From Runella slithyformis DSM 19594 (GTDB taxonomy: Bacteria; Bacteroidota; Bacteroidia; Cytophagales; Spirosomataceae): DNA of 64,000 bases. The notes beneath the pieces were generated by a model. It saw only the letters and a list, made by a program, of their open reading frames with translations. It had not been told where the DNA came from and ran no database searches. How positions within the stretch are numbered: position 1 is the first letter of the stretch; the number at the start of each line of letters is the position of its first letter. Made by a program: the position numbers and the translations under genes. Shown piece by piece: positions 34,746 through 43,235 of the stretch. The DNA is taken from NCBI RefSeq assembly GCF_000218895.1, contig NC_015703.1, positions 4,539,001-4,603,000 on the forward strand, given 5' to 3'.

Positions 34746-35744
34746 TTACTTTAAAACTGAATTCACTTTATCTACCCATATTCTTTGTCCGAAACAACTC
34801 CAGTGGGTGTCACTCAGCGCGTATACTTGGGTAGAATGTTGGTTAAAAAGCGACCATACATCTATGATGGGCGTACGGAGCGCCGGATGGCTTTGCACAC
34901 GCTCTACCAAATGATTATAGGTACCCATTTCGCGGGCTACGATAGTAGTTTTGTTGGGAATGATTGTTACATATACTTCATCGAAACCAAGGGAACGATA
35001 GTAGTCTCTTGCCGCATTGACTCCCTGAATAAGCTTGATAAGCTCACGGTCTGGCAATGGGTGGAAGGAGGAAGTAATACGGGTAGAGTCGGTATCCCAA
35101 CAAAAAAGAATGTTTTTGCCATCCGGCGAAAGTGCAATCTGATCACTGTGACGACCAAACCAATTCAGATTGAGCGCGGCTTTCCATTCTTTTAATCGCA
35201 GAAAAAAATCATTGGAAAATAAAAAATCAGAGAGGGCTTCCTCACTGTCTTTCAATATCCTGTCCCAGCTTTTGGAATCAGCTTCGCCAATGGTTTGCTC
35301 CGTTTGAGGCGTTGCAGTGTTTATCTTTAATGTTCTGACAGGTACGGCAAAATGTTCTCTGAAATGCCGTTCGACGGTTTCGAGGATCAGAATGTTTCGT
35401 TTTGTTGTATCTAAAGGTACTTCAATCGAATCGGACCAGTGGGTACGGAGATACGTTTGGACGGGGAAATCGTTTTGATTAATCCGTTGTTTTTCGGTAA
35501 AACTATCCCCGATAATATATAGCGCAATGTTATTTTTCGGTTTGTTGGCGAGGTTTGGCTTAGGACAGATTTCAGGACGTTGCCGAAACTGCGCCAGATT
35601 GGAAAGGCGGTATAAATCTCCGTAGCGGTAGGAATCTTGGGTGAGGCCCAACGCTAACACCGCACGACTCAAGGTTGGATGGCATCCGATGACCCAAACT
35701 AGTGAAAAGAAAACAAGACAAAAACAGCTAATGATTTTTTTCAT
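34746..35744 (-). CDS. SGNH/AlgX-like hydrolase-fold protein
   Basis: A 332-residue exported protein. The N-terminus MKKIISCFCLVFFSLVWVIGC looks like a signal peptide with a lipobox-like VIGC, so it may be a lipoprotein. YIIGDSFTEKQRI near 95 gives the GDS-type nucleophile block. YALSDTHWSCFGQRIWVD near the C-terminus supplies the D-x-H-W motif seen in AlgX/AlgJ-like (DHHW) proteins, which act in O-acetylation of exopolysaccharides in the periplasm. No MBOAT partner lies nearby, though an acyltransferase-3 gene is in the same operon. It is the last gene of the 48.3-34.7 kb block. Confidence 0.75.
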   Translation of the reverse strand: MKKIISCFCLVFFSLVWVIGCHPTLSRAVLALGLTQDSYRYGDLYRLSNLAQFRQRPEICPKPNLANKPKNNIALYIIGDSFTEKQRINQNDFPVQTYLRTHWSDSIEVPLDTTKRNILILETVERHFREHFAVPVRTLKINTATPQTEQTIGEADSKSWDRILKDSEEALSDFLFSNDFFLRLKEWKAALNLNWFGRHSDQIALSPDGKNILFCWDTDSTRITSSFHPLPDRELIKLIQGVNAARDYYRSLGFDEVYVTIIPNKTTIVAREMGTYNHLVERVQSHPALRTPIIDVWSLFNQHSTQVYALSDTHWSCFGQRIWVDKVNSVLK

Positions 35745-35793
35745 TGAAAAAGGCAGGATTCTCTTGACTTTACATTCACTTAAACTTTAGACT

Positions 35794-38520
35794 TTACCTG
35801 ATTTTCAGCGACCAGGATTGTAACTTTTTGTTAGCATAGCTGTGGATCAGCAATTTATTGTATCCCTCCAGGAGCGTAACCCGAATGGGAATATCGCTTG
35901 GGATGGGCTTGTCGCCGATCTGATTGCCGTTCAAGTCATAAAGCGTCGTAAAGTTACCTGATTTGACGCTCAAAAATTTAACCTCCGAGCCTAAAAAATG
36001 GTACTGTACACCGTTTCGGTACGGAATAAGCCCTTGGGCAGAAAACAACTCTTTTCCCTGTTTGTTCAGCACGGAAAACTGGGTTTCAGATTCTCTGAAT
36101 AAAATCCAATCGCGATTATTGACGGCCGCTCGTGCCCTGAAGAATGACGTGGGGTCAGAGCGAAACAACTGAACTTTTCGCATAACTGTTCCGCTGAGCG
36201 AGATCTCAAACAGCTCGCCGTATTTGCTTACGCCCACAAGGGTTGTCGTGCCTTTTTCAGGGGTAAATACCCCAAAAAATGGGCCTATAAAGTTCGTTTT
36301 TAATTCCAATTTATAGGGAGAAGGAATCACCCCGGTTTCACTGATCAAGCCTACCTGGCCCGTTGCCTGCGTAAATAAGAAATGGCGTTTTCCCAAGTAT
36401 TCAACCTCATTGATCGGCAATAATAATTCAGCAAACGGCCGAGAACGATTAAGTACGACCGGCGACTGAGTGGGACTGTTCCAGAGGTACAGGAATCCTT
36501 CGGTATCGATAACCAAAAAACGAAAACTGCCTTCTATGCCACTTTCCAAACGCTGGAAACTTCGAATGGTACGGCCCGCCGGTAGTCGGATGGAAGGCAG
36601 AACCAAATAGCGCTGATGGTCATCTTCATCGATAACATACAGACTTTTTTGTGTAGCAAATACATATTGCAGGCGTCCGATACTCAAAAAATCAACGGAG
36701 TAAATATCACCGACGATAGGAGCATCCAATGCCGAAATTTTGCGCTTTACTTCTTCGGGAAAGGGATTGACCAACTCCCCGGAAGGTGTGGCTACGATCA
36801 TTTTGTCGAGGCTGCTCGGATAATTTCTGACCAGAAAAATGCCGCCTGACGGAGCGGGCTCAAAAGGCTTTTCCTGTTGAAGAAACACTTTGTTAAAGGT
36901 TTTGGCACTTGATGCTCTGCCCAATCGACCAAACGTAAGGGATGAATAGGCTTTTCCGTTTTTATAGGCCGATTGAAACACCAATTGATCAAAAGGTAGC
37001 TTTTCAGTAATATCGTAATTGAGATTATTGAATAAATAATGCATAAATCCCGAGCCAATGTAATCTTTGCTTTTGCGCGGATTGATGATAAAGGCGAAAT
37101 TGGACGCTCCAAGCGTCTTTTCCAAAAATGTATTGTGTAAGGAGGAATTGGCCCAGGTGCGTTGGTATTCCAAATCAATGAGGTAATCTTTCAACACCTG
37201 AGAATCATTGGCGTAGACCACAAAATTTTTGTGAAAGGCCACGTAACATTTGGGAAAACCCTTGAACAGTCCGCCAAACAGAACGGCAGGCAGTTCATGC
37301 CAGTTGACCTTATACACGTAGCCTCCCTGAAAAGGCTCGTAGGGAAGGCCGGTATTTTTATTAAAAAGAACAGATAATCGCTTGAAAAAAGGCTCCAGAC
37401 CATTTTTCGGCTGTACCTGTTGAAGAATGATCTGCCCTTTGGTGAGTGAATTGTTAGGCTCCAACTGACATAGTATCAACTCTTTATTAAAACTCCGATA
37501 GAACGTATCCAAGTGGGTGTTTCCAATGAGTGTGAGCAATTGCCGGCGGGATTGATTGATCGAGTCATTGGATATTTTGTCCAGGATCGGGCGTAATTTT
37601 TTGACAAAATTATCCGAATTATTAAACCCTAAACGATACATGACCGCGGTGGTATTTGGGATAAAAAAAGTGTTTTTAAACGGACCGGCTTTTTGGTCAT
37701 TTAACGCCTCTACGTATCCATCCAATCGTATTTTTTTTCCTTTTGATGTAAGCGTAGTGTTTTTTGCCGAAAATATTTTATCCAAATGCAGGCCTTCGGT
37801 ACTTGGTAAAAAGGACAGAAAATAAAGTAGGCCCGCGTCAGGGCCGGCCGATGCTTCGCGTTGAATCGCCTCCGACAGCACTAAATTATCCATATAAATG
37901 CTCAATTCACTTCCTTCCTGTTTGATACTCTCAAAACGGCCGGTATTGGAGGTTCTCAGAGGTCTTTGGGCAAACCGCACCCAATCTTCCAACACATCAC
38001 CGGAAACGCAGGAGACTAAAAAGTTATTGAAGAACGTGTAGGCAAACAGAGGCTCTGAGTGTGAATTGGTGACGTCGTATATTTTTTGACTGCTGTGAAT
38101 ATGGGAGGTTACCCGAACGTTCCGGGAGGCAGGTGCTTCCAGCCAGCCGTAGCTTTGAAAGGCTTCCAGCGGCAAAAATATAAGATATGTAAAGCGCCCA
38201 CCGGCAGTTTTTTGCAAAACATACGTGACGGATCGGCCTTTCATCATCTTTTCAACCGTTGCCTTATCATCGCTCAACAGGCGAAACATGTCTATCTGGC
38301 GGGAAGCAAGGTTCAACAGCGGCACCTCGCGCATTTCGATGCCCCCTTTCTGCACCTTGTAAGTAGTATCCTGCAATCGCCGGCTTTGAATCAGAAAGAA
38401 GGCGTTTTCGGGCAAAAGTTTCCAAACAGTGGCCGAATACATTTGCCAGCGCTGAAAGCCCCACCAACCGGCCAGCAGCACGATCAGAGCAATACCAACA
38501 ATGAGCCCTCTTCTCTTCAT
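35794..38520 (-). CDS. Large membrane-anchored periplasmic protein of unknown function
   Basis: A 908-residue protein. One N-terminal membrane segment (LIVGIALIVLLAGWWGF, about 5-22) is followed by a long extracytoplasmic part. The first 550 residues resemble DUF3352-type Bacteroidota proteins (KLLPENAFFLIQS near the start, repeated beta-rich sequence). From about 570 the pattern of LYVIDEDDHQRYLVL, FLVIDTEGFLYLWN and LVGVSKYGELFEIS suggests a beta-propeller. No catalytic motif is recognised. It sits between a GT2 gene and the SGNH gene, so a role in glycan or envelope maturation is possible but only contextual. Confidence 0.6.
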   Translation of the reverse strand: MKRRGLIVGIALIVLLAGWWGFQRWQMYSATVWKLLPENAFFLIQSRRLQDTTYKVQKGGIEMREVPLLNLASRQIDMFRLLSDDKATVEKMMKGRSVTYVLQKTAGGRFTYLIFLPLEAFQSYGWLEAPASRNVRVTSHIHSSQKIYDVTNSHSEPLFAYTFFNNFLVSCVSGDVLEDWVRFAQRPLRTSNTGRFESIKQEGSELSIYMDNLVLSEAIQREASAGPDAGLLYFLSFLPSTEGLHLDKIFSAKNTTLTSKGKKIRLDGYVEALNDQKAGPFKNTFFIPNTTAVMYRLGFNNSDNFVKKLRPILDKISNDSINQSRRQLLTLIGNTHLDTFYRSFNKELILCQLEPNNSLTKGQIILQQVQPKNGLEPFFKRLSVLFNKNTGLPYEPFQGGYVYKVNWHELPAVLFGGLFKGFPKCYVAFHKNFVVYANDSQVLKDYLIDLEYQRTWANSSLHNTFLEKTLGASNFAFIINPRKSKDYIGSGFMHYLFNNLNYDITEKLPFDQLVFQSAYKNGKAYSSLTFGRLGRASSAKTFNKVFLQQEKPFEPAPSGGIFLVRNYPSSLDKMIVATPSGELVNPFPEEVKRKISALDAPIVGDIYSVDFLSIGRLQYVFATQKSLYVIDEDDHQRYLVLPSIRLPAGRTIRSFQRLESGIEGSFRFLVIDTEGFLYLWNSPTQSPVVLNRSRPFAELLLPINEVEYLGKRHFLFTQATGQVGLISETGVIPSPYKLELKTNFIGPFFGVFTPEKGTTTLVGVSKYGELFEISLSGTVMRKVQLFRSDPTSFFRARAAVNNRDWILFRESETQFSVLNKQGKELFSAQGLIPYRNGVQYHFLGSEVKFLSVKSGNFTTLYDLNGNQIGDKPIPSDIPIRVTLLEGYNKLLIHSYANKKLQSWSLKIR

Positions 38521-38590
38521 AAGTTAGGTCATACTTTGTTATTGACAGTCTGCGTTTACACAATTGACAGCCGACGAACGTCAAACAGCT

Positions 38591-39337
38591 TTAAGCAGCC
38601 TTGATCAATTTTACTTTACCATTCAGATCCAGACGAAAGCGCAGCAATTCTTTAAAACTCTGAATACATACTTTCAGGAGTTTCCAGCGTAAAATAGAGA
38701 CGGTACCTGTCAATCGCTCTTTGTGTGTGATTGGAATGTCAAACGTATTCTGTCCGGCCTTTTTTGCCATTACAGCCAGAAAAATATTGGGAGCAAACGG
38801 TTCCGGATTGGGCAACTGCGCCAAAAGTTTCTTTAAAAAGCTCCCTTTAATCAGACGGAACGGAATGTTGGCGTCATTAATGAACGTGCCGTAGGCAAAG
38901 AAGATGGTGTACTTTAATATACGTGTAATGACCAATCGAGCCGGTGCATCGTATCGAATCTGACGGTACCCCATGACAAAATTGGAATCATTGCGTTTCT
39001 CCCACAGTTTGATCACATCTTCCGTCACAAACTGGTCATCGCTGTCGGTTTGAAATACCCACTCAGAATTAAGTTCAGCGGCTTTTTTATACCCGTTTAC
39101 AACGGCATTTCCGTGCCCGCCGTTGGGTTGGTGAACCACTAACAGGTTGTCTATCTTGGGGGCAATAGCGTCCAACAGTACTTTGGTCCTGTCTTTAGAC
39201 CCATCATTGACCACAATAAGTTTGGTTTCTTTACCGGGAAATGTATTATTTAAAAAGGAAGTCCACATAGTTACAACCTGCTCAATACATTCTTCTTCAT
39301 TATACGCAGGCATCACAATCGAAAAATATAAACTCAT
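38591..39337 (-). CDS. Glycosyltransferase family 2, DPM1/GtrB-like
   Basis: A 248-residue GT-A enzyme. The N-terminus FSIVMPAYNEEECIEQVV and LIVVNDGSKDRT are classic for polyprenyl-phosphate sugar transferases, with HQPNGGHGNAVVNGY and a QTDSDDQF acidic motif. There is no long C-terminal membrane domain, only amphipathic sequence. It likely makes a polyprenyl-phosphate sugar donor or elongates a lipid-linked glycan. It lies in the same-strand operon with the GT39 at 46.5-48.3 kb, which would use such a donor (inference). Confidence 0.88.
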   Translation of the reverse strand: MSLYFSIVMPAYNEEECIEQVVTMWTSFLNNTFPGKETKLIVVNDGSKDRTKVLLDAIAPKIDNLLVVHQPNGGHGNAVVNGYKKAAELNSEWVFQTDSDDQFVTEDVIKLWEKRNDSNFVMGYRQIRYDAPARLVITRILKYTIFFAYGTFINDANIPFRLIKGSFLKKLLAQLPNPEPFAPNIFLAVMAKKAGQNTFDIPITHKERLTGTVSILRWKLLKVCIQSFKELLRFRLDLNGKVKLIKAA

Positions 39338-39479
39338 TAGGTGAAGTGTTAATTGTTATCTGTTTATGGAAGGCTTTGATAAATAATTGTTAAAAATTGG
39401 CTAAAAGTACTTAAAAACCGGCGTTAAGCCTAGTTTAAAACGGGAACGTTTATTTAACGGCTTGGAGAATAACGTAATT

Positions 39480-40604
39480 TCAGGGCGCATATTTATCTTT
39501 CAGTGCATTAATTGGCTTCTCGATCAGGTACCATGAAGCTGAGGCTACTACAACGGTAATGGTAAATAACAGCAATGCGCGCAGCATGTGCATGTCCTGA
39601 AAGTCTTCAAATGTTCTACCCAATTTGTTCAGTAAACGTACCACCGGATGCGTAGCCGGTGAATGGTAATGATTGTAAACAAAGTTGTGGTAGACATACA
39701 GACCATAACTGATTTTGCCTAAATAAATGCTGACCGGGTTTTCTAAAAACCACTTGAACCAACCTTTGTAGCCAATAATGGCGCCTCCAATCAAAAACAT
39801 GAAGAATATGGATGCAAAAAAACGCTCCCAAACGTTGATATACACGTTGGCATCCTGTGAAACACCCGCTTGGGTGGCCTGAATGGAGAATACAAATATA
39901 ACGGCTAATGCCCCCAGGCTCAACCACAAAAACAGGCGGTTGGTAAAGAGTTTTTGAAAGGTTGTTGGGTTGTAGAGTTGGGCATACGCCATTAATGCCC
40001 CAAAGCCAAAGGCATCTAAGGCGGCCGGCATGGTCACGTAAGAAACATACCAAGGCTGCCCGCTCCATTGAAAATAGGCGCGCAGTAAAACGCTCAAACC
40101 GATGAGTATTCCAAAGAAAGGAATGACAAAGCGACGCGGAATGAAGAAAATGAGAAGAGGAAAGAAAACATAAAATTGTTCTTCTACCGCCAGCGACCAG
40201 AAGTGGTCAGTGACGCCAAGCCAGGTTTTTTTGACAACGATATAAATATTGGAAGCGTATAAAAACTGCCAGGCCACCTTTCCGCGCACCGAAGGGTCTT
40301 GCAATAACCACAGCACAATCAACGAAAGATAATAGATGGGGAAGATACGAATGGTGCGACGGATGTAGAATTTTTTCAAATAACGCCCCAATCCTCCCTC
40401 CTTGTCATGGGTTTTGTCTTTACTGCTGAGCAGAATGCGCGTAATTAAAAAGCCGCTCAGGACAAAAAACAAATTGACGCCCAGTTTTCCAAACGGTAAT
40501 TGGTGCGGTTCGGGCATCCAATGGTCCCATAATACTAAAGCTACGGCAATAAATCGTAACCCATCCAGTTGTATTAAATATTGATCCTGCGTTTTTGCCG
40601 ACAT
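39480..40604 (-). CDS. Acyltransferase family 3 membrane protein (OafA/YrhL-like)
   Basis: About 374 residues with about 10 hydrophobic segments. LDGLRFIAVALVLWDHW starts the family, with the conserved His; GVNLFFVLSGFLITRILL and the WSLAVEEQFYVFFPLL motif are diagnostic of PF01757 acyltransferases. Such proteins O-acetylate surface or secreted glycans in the inner membrane. ATG 40604 is chosen; the in-frame start 21 bases upstream is a TTG. Confidence 0.92.
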   Translation of the reverse strand: MSAKTQDQYLIQLDGLRFIAVALVLWDHWMPEPHQLPFGKLGVNLFFVLSGFLITRILLSSKDKTHDKEGGLGRYLKKFYIRRTIRIFPIYYLSLIVLWLLQDPSVRGKVAWQFLYASNIYIVVKKTWLGVTDHFWSLAVEEQFYVFFPLLIFFIPRRFVIPFFGILIGLSVLLRAYFQWSGQPWYVSYVTMPAALDAFGFGALMAYAQLYNPTTFQKLFTNRLFLWLSLGALAVIFVFSIQATQAGVSQDANVYINVWERFFASIFFMFLIGGAIIGYKGWFKWFLENPVSIYLGKISYGLYVYHNFVYNHYHSPATHPVVRLLNKLGRTFEDFQDMHMLRALLLFTITVVVASASWYLIEKPINALKDKYAP

Positions 40605-40663
40605 AATGTATCGTGTGCCCGGCAAAGGAAATATTCCCCTTTAGCCATTGTCTTTTTAACGTA

Positions 40664-42286
40664 TTACCAGTTTGTTTTTATGATCTCTTTTTTTACGTCT
40701 CGGAATGTCATGATAGCACAGGAGGCGTTTTCCAGATACAGTTTTCCTTTTCGGTCATAGTGCAGCCATTGTACCCGATAAGTGCCCGATATTACCTCCC
40801 GGGCATCAATACGGGCTGTTGAGCCTTTGATAAAGAATTGATTATAGTTTACAAAATTTCGAAACGAATGTTTACGTGCCTGTTGGGTCGGGAAAATGTA
40901 TTGGTATTTTTCGTTGGATAAATACACGTACAGGCCACCGTCGCGCAGGTCATAAAGCCGATAGTCGGGTTGTTGTACTTCCAATAATGTATCGTTTTCG
41001 GAGCACGATTTTCCACCGATCGGGACGCCGGCTTTCAAAAGCGGAATTTTTTCCAAAAACAGTTTCGGCGGATCATAAATGGGTTTGGTTTTGGACGAAA
41101 CAATGTCATTGCGCCAATTAAAGCCGGAAGTGATCAAATATTTGCGTAATAGAATGGCGTCGTACAAATGATAATGCTGATTGCAGGCATATAAAAATGC
41201 GGCACCTACCACGAACGTTACCGTTAACACTTCTCGAAATCGCGGACTGACAAGGCGGGTCAGGTAAGCGATATTAAGGCTTATCAATAGAGCCGAATAG
41301 AGCTTATAGCGGCTCATGAGCATGATATCGGAGCCTAGGCCGGTTCGTGAATAAGTGACCATGCAGGTGGTAGTCAATGCGAAGGCAACACCGCCTAAGT
41401 AAAAATAGTCAAATTCGTTTAGGACAAAATGGTGCTTCCAATAACTCCTCAGAATATAAAGGAGTATACTTATGCTCACAAAGAGCGATAATGCGCCAAA
41501 CCAAAGTGGCATCTGAAAGGGGAAGTTTCCAAAAGGAAGTCCTTCGAACATGGAACCGCAAAAAAGCAGGAACCCCCGGATAAAAGAGGATATACTGCCT
41601 GACGCGCTTAGATCTGTAGGAGGGCTTTTATAATCCCAAAAATAGAGCACACTACTGAGAATACTAAAAGCGACCCAGATACCGGCTGTTTTCCAACGCT
41701 TTTGCAAAAGCAAAACCCCTAAAGCGAGCGGAAGAATAACAAGGCCGTTGCCGCTCGTAAACACGCCCATGAAAGCCATCGGCAAAGCCCACCACCAATA
41801 TCCGTCCCTTCGGCTCAAACGCCAAAAGGTCAGTACTGCCCAGGCGACTACCCACAGATTCTGAACGGCAGCCATGCCCCAAAAGGTGTTTTCCCAAAAA
41901 GCCAGCGAAAACCAAAAGGGGGCTATGGGTAAAGCGTACCAAACGGCGCCCGGCAAAGGTTTGAAGAAGCGTGTTAACAGCCACCAAATTACGAGCAGGG
42001 CCAAATTTCCGAAAAACATCAAATGCACGTAATTGATTTGGCCGAAAATTTTGTAATCAATAACGGCAATTAATCGCGTAAGCCCAACCCGATGTTCATT
42101 ATGCTGACGATACAACTCATACACCTTTCCACGGAAATTATCTGCTTTTTCAAAATCCAGAATCGTTGCTTTGAACGCATGGTCATCCCATTTGGGAATA
42201 TTGATGGCATAGCGATTCCAAAGCTGATAGTATACAAATATCAGGGCAAAAGTAACCAGCAGGGATGCCAATGAGCGTTTGTTCAT
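40664..42286 (-). CDS. Polytopic membrane protein, possible GT-C enzyme
   Basis: About 540 residues. Some 10-11 hydrophobic segments (residues about 8-385) are followed by a 150-residue hydrophilic C-terminal domain, probably periplasmic. IPKWDDHAFKA in the first extracytoplasmic loop has an acidic pair like the catalytic loop of GT-C glycosyltransferases. ALPIAPFWFSLAFWENTFWG is also reminiscent of Bacteroidota DUF-type membrane glycosyltransferases. No firm family. ATG 42286 overlaps the stop of the transketolase half by one base (TGATG). Confidence 0.6.
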   Translation of the reverse strand: MNKRSLASLLVTFALIFVYYQLWNRYAINIPKWDDHAFKATILDFEKADNFRGKVYELYRQHNEHRVGLTRLIAVIDYKIFGQINYVHLMFFGNLALLVIWWLLTRFFKPLPGAVWYALPIAPFWFSLAFWENTFWGMAAVQNLWVVAWAVLTFWRLSRRDGYWWWALPMAFMGVFTSGNGLVILPLALGVLLLQKRWKTAGIWVAFSILSSVLYFWDYKSPPTDLSASGSISSFIRGFLLFCGSMFEGLPFGNFPFQMPLWFGALSLFVSISILLYILRSYWKHHFVLNEFDYFYLGGVAFALTTTCMVTYSRTGLGSDIMLMSRYKLYSALLISLNIAYLTRLVSPRFREVLTVTFVVGAAFLYACNQHYHLYDAILLRKYLITSGFNWRNDIVSSKTKPIYDPPKLFLEKIPLLKAGVPIGGKSCSENDTLLEVQQPDYRLYDLRDGGLYVYLSNEKYQYIFPTQQARKHSFRNFVNYNQFFIKGSTARIDAREVISGTYRVQWLHYDRKGKLYLENASCAIMTFRDVKKEIIKTNW

Positions 42287-43230
42287 CAACGAAGGGGGGG
42301 GGTAGAGTTCGATAGCGACGATTCTGAAAACGAACGAAGCACATTGATGATGTTTTTGACATCCAATCCGGATTGAGCCTGATGATAATGCTGACTTCCG
42401 TATCGTCCATTGGGGTAGCCTTGGGCGGAAAGGGATTGAAAACGCTGCGGGTGAATACCTGCTTCAAGCAATCTTACGGAAAGTTGCTGTGCCAATCCGC
42501 CAATACTTACGTGTTCTTCGACCACCAGAATGTTTTCTGCCCGGCGCAGTTCATTGATCGTCTCGTTGGCGAGCTGAAGTGGAAGCGTCAGTGAAGTATA
42601 CAAACTGCATTCCTCTTTCAAATCTGATTCCTGTAGTGCCTTAAGGACGTTGGCAGCAATAGGCCCCAGTGCTATAATTGTCGTGGGAGCGTTGGGCGTT
42701 GTAATGACTTTTTTCAAAGAGCCCGCGAGGGTTGCTCCGGCGGGCGTAAGCGGGCCTACGCCCAGCCGTACATAGGCGGGACGTTTCTCATGAACAACCT
42801 GCGTCAGTACGGGTTCTACTTCGTCGCTGAAAGCGGGGATCCACGTTTTTACGTTTTGCAAACTGCTCAAACAGGCCAAATCTTCGATGGCATGGTGGGT
42901 ACTGCCCATGATGCCGTAACCATATCCGCCGCCGTTTCCTACCAAAAACACCGGCAGATTGTGCAGACAGGCGTCGTTGCGAAACTGTTCCAGACAGCGA
43001 TATACCACAAAAGGCGCAATACTGTAGCAGAAAACTTTATACCCCTTATACGCCATGCCGGCTGCTACACCTACCATGTTTTGCTCGGCAACGCCGGCAT
43101 TAATGAAGCGTTTCCCAAGTTTGTACTGTAAATTTTCAAGGGCGTTATATCCTAGATCGCCGGTAATGAAGACGATAGACTCATCTGCGAGTGCCAGTTT
43201 TTCAATGGCGGCTGAAAATTCCTTGCGCAT
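42286..43230 (-). CDS. Transketolase C-terminal half
   Basis: A 314-residue protein covering the pyrimidine-binding and C-terminal domains of transketolase/DXS-like enzymes. ITGDLGYNAL and GVAEQNMVGVAAGMAYKGYK carry the conserved Glu that activates the thiamine diphosphate ring, and FRNDACLHNLPV and ILVVEEHVSIGGLAQQL are typical. The N-terminal half is at 45698-46513, so the two chains would form a split transketolase. In glycan clusters such pairs are thought to build unusual or branched sugars. A run of nine C lies just before its stop (42294-42302). Confidence 0.88.
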   Translation of the reverse strand: MRKEFSAAIEKLALADESIVFITGDLGYNALENLQYKLGKRFINAGVAEQNMVGVAAGMAYKGYKVFCYSIAPFVVYRCLEQFRNDACLHNLPVFLVGNGGGYGYGIMGSTHHAIEDLACLSSLQNVKTWIPAFSDEVEPVLTQVVHEKRPAYVRLGVGPLTPAGATLAGSLKKVITTPNAPTTIIALGPIAANVLKALQESDLKEECSLYTSLTLPLQLANETINELRRAENILVVEEHVSIGGLAQQLSVRLLEAGIHPQRFQSLSAQGYPNGRYGSQHYHQAQSGLDVKNIINVLRSFSESSLSNSTPPLR

Positions 43231-43235
43231 AATTT

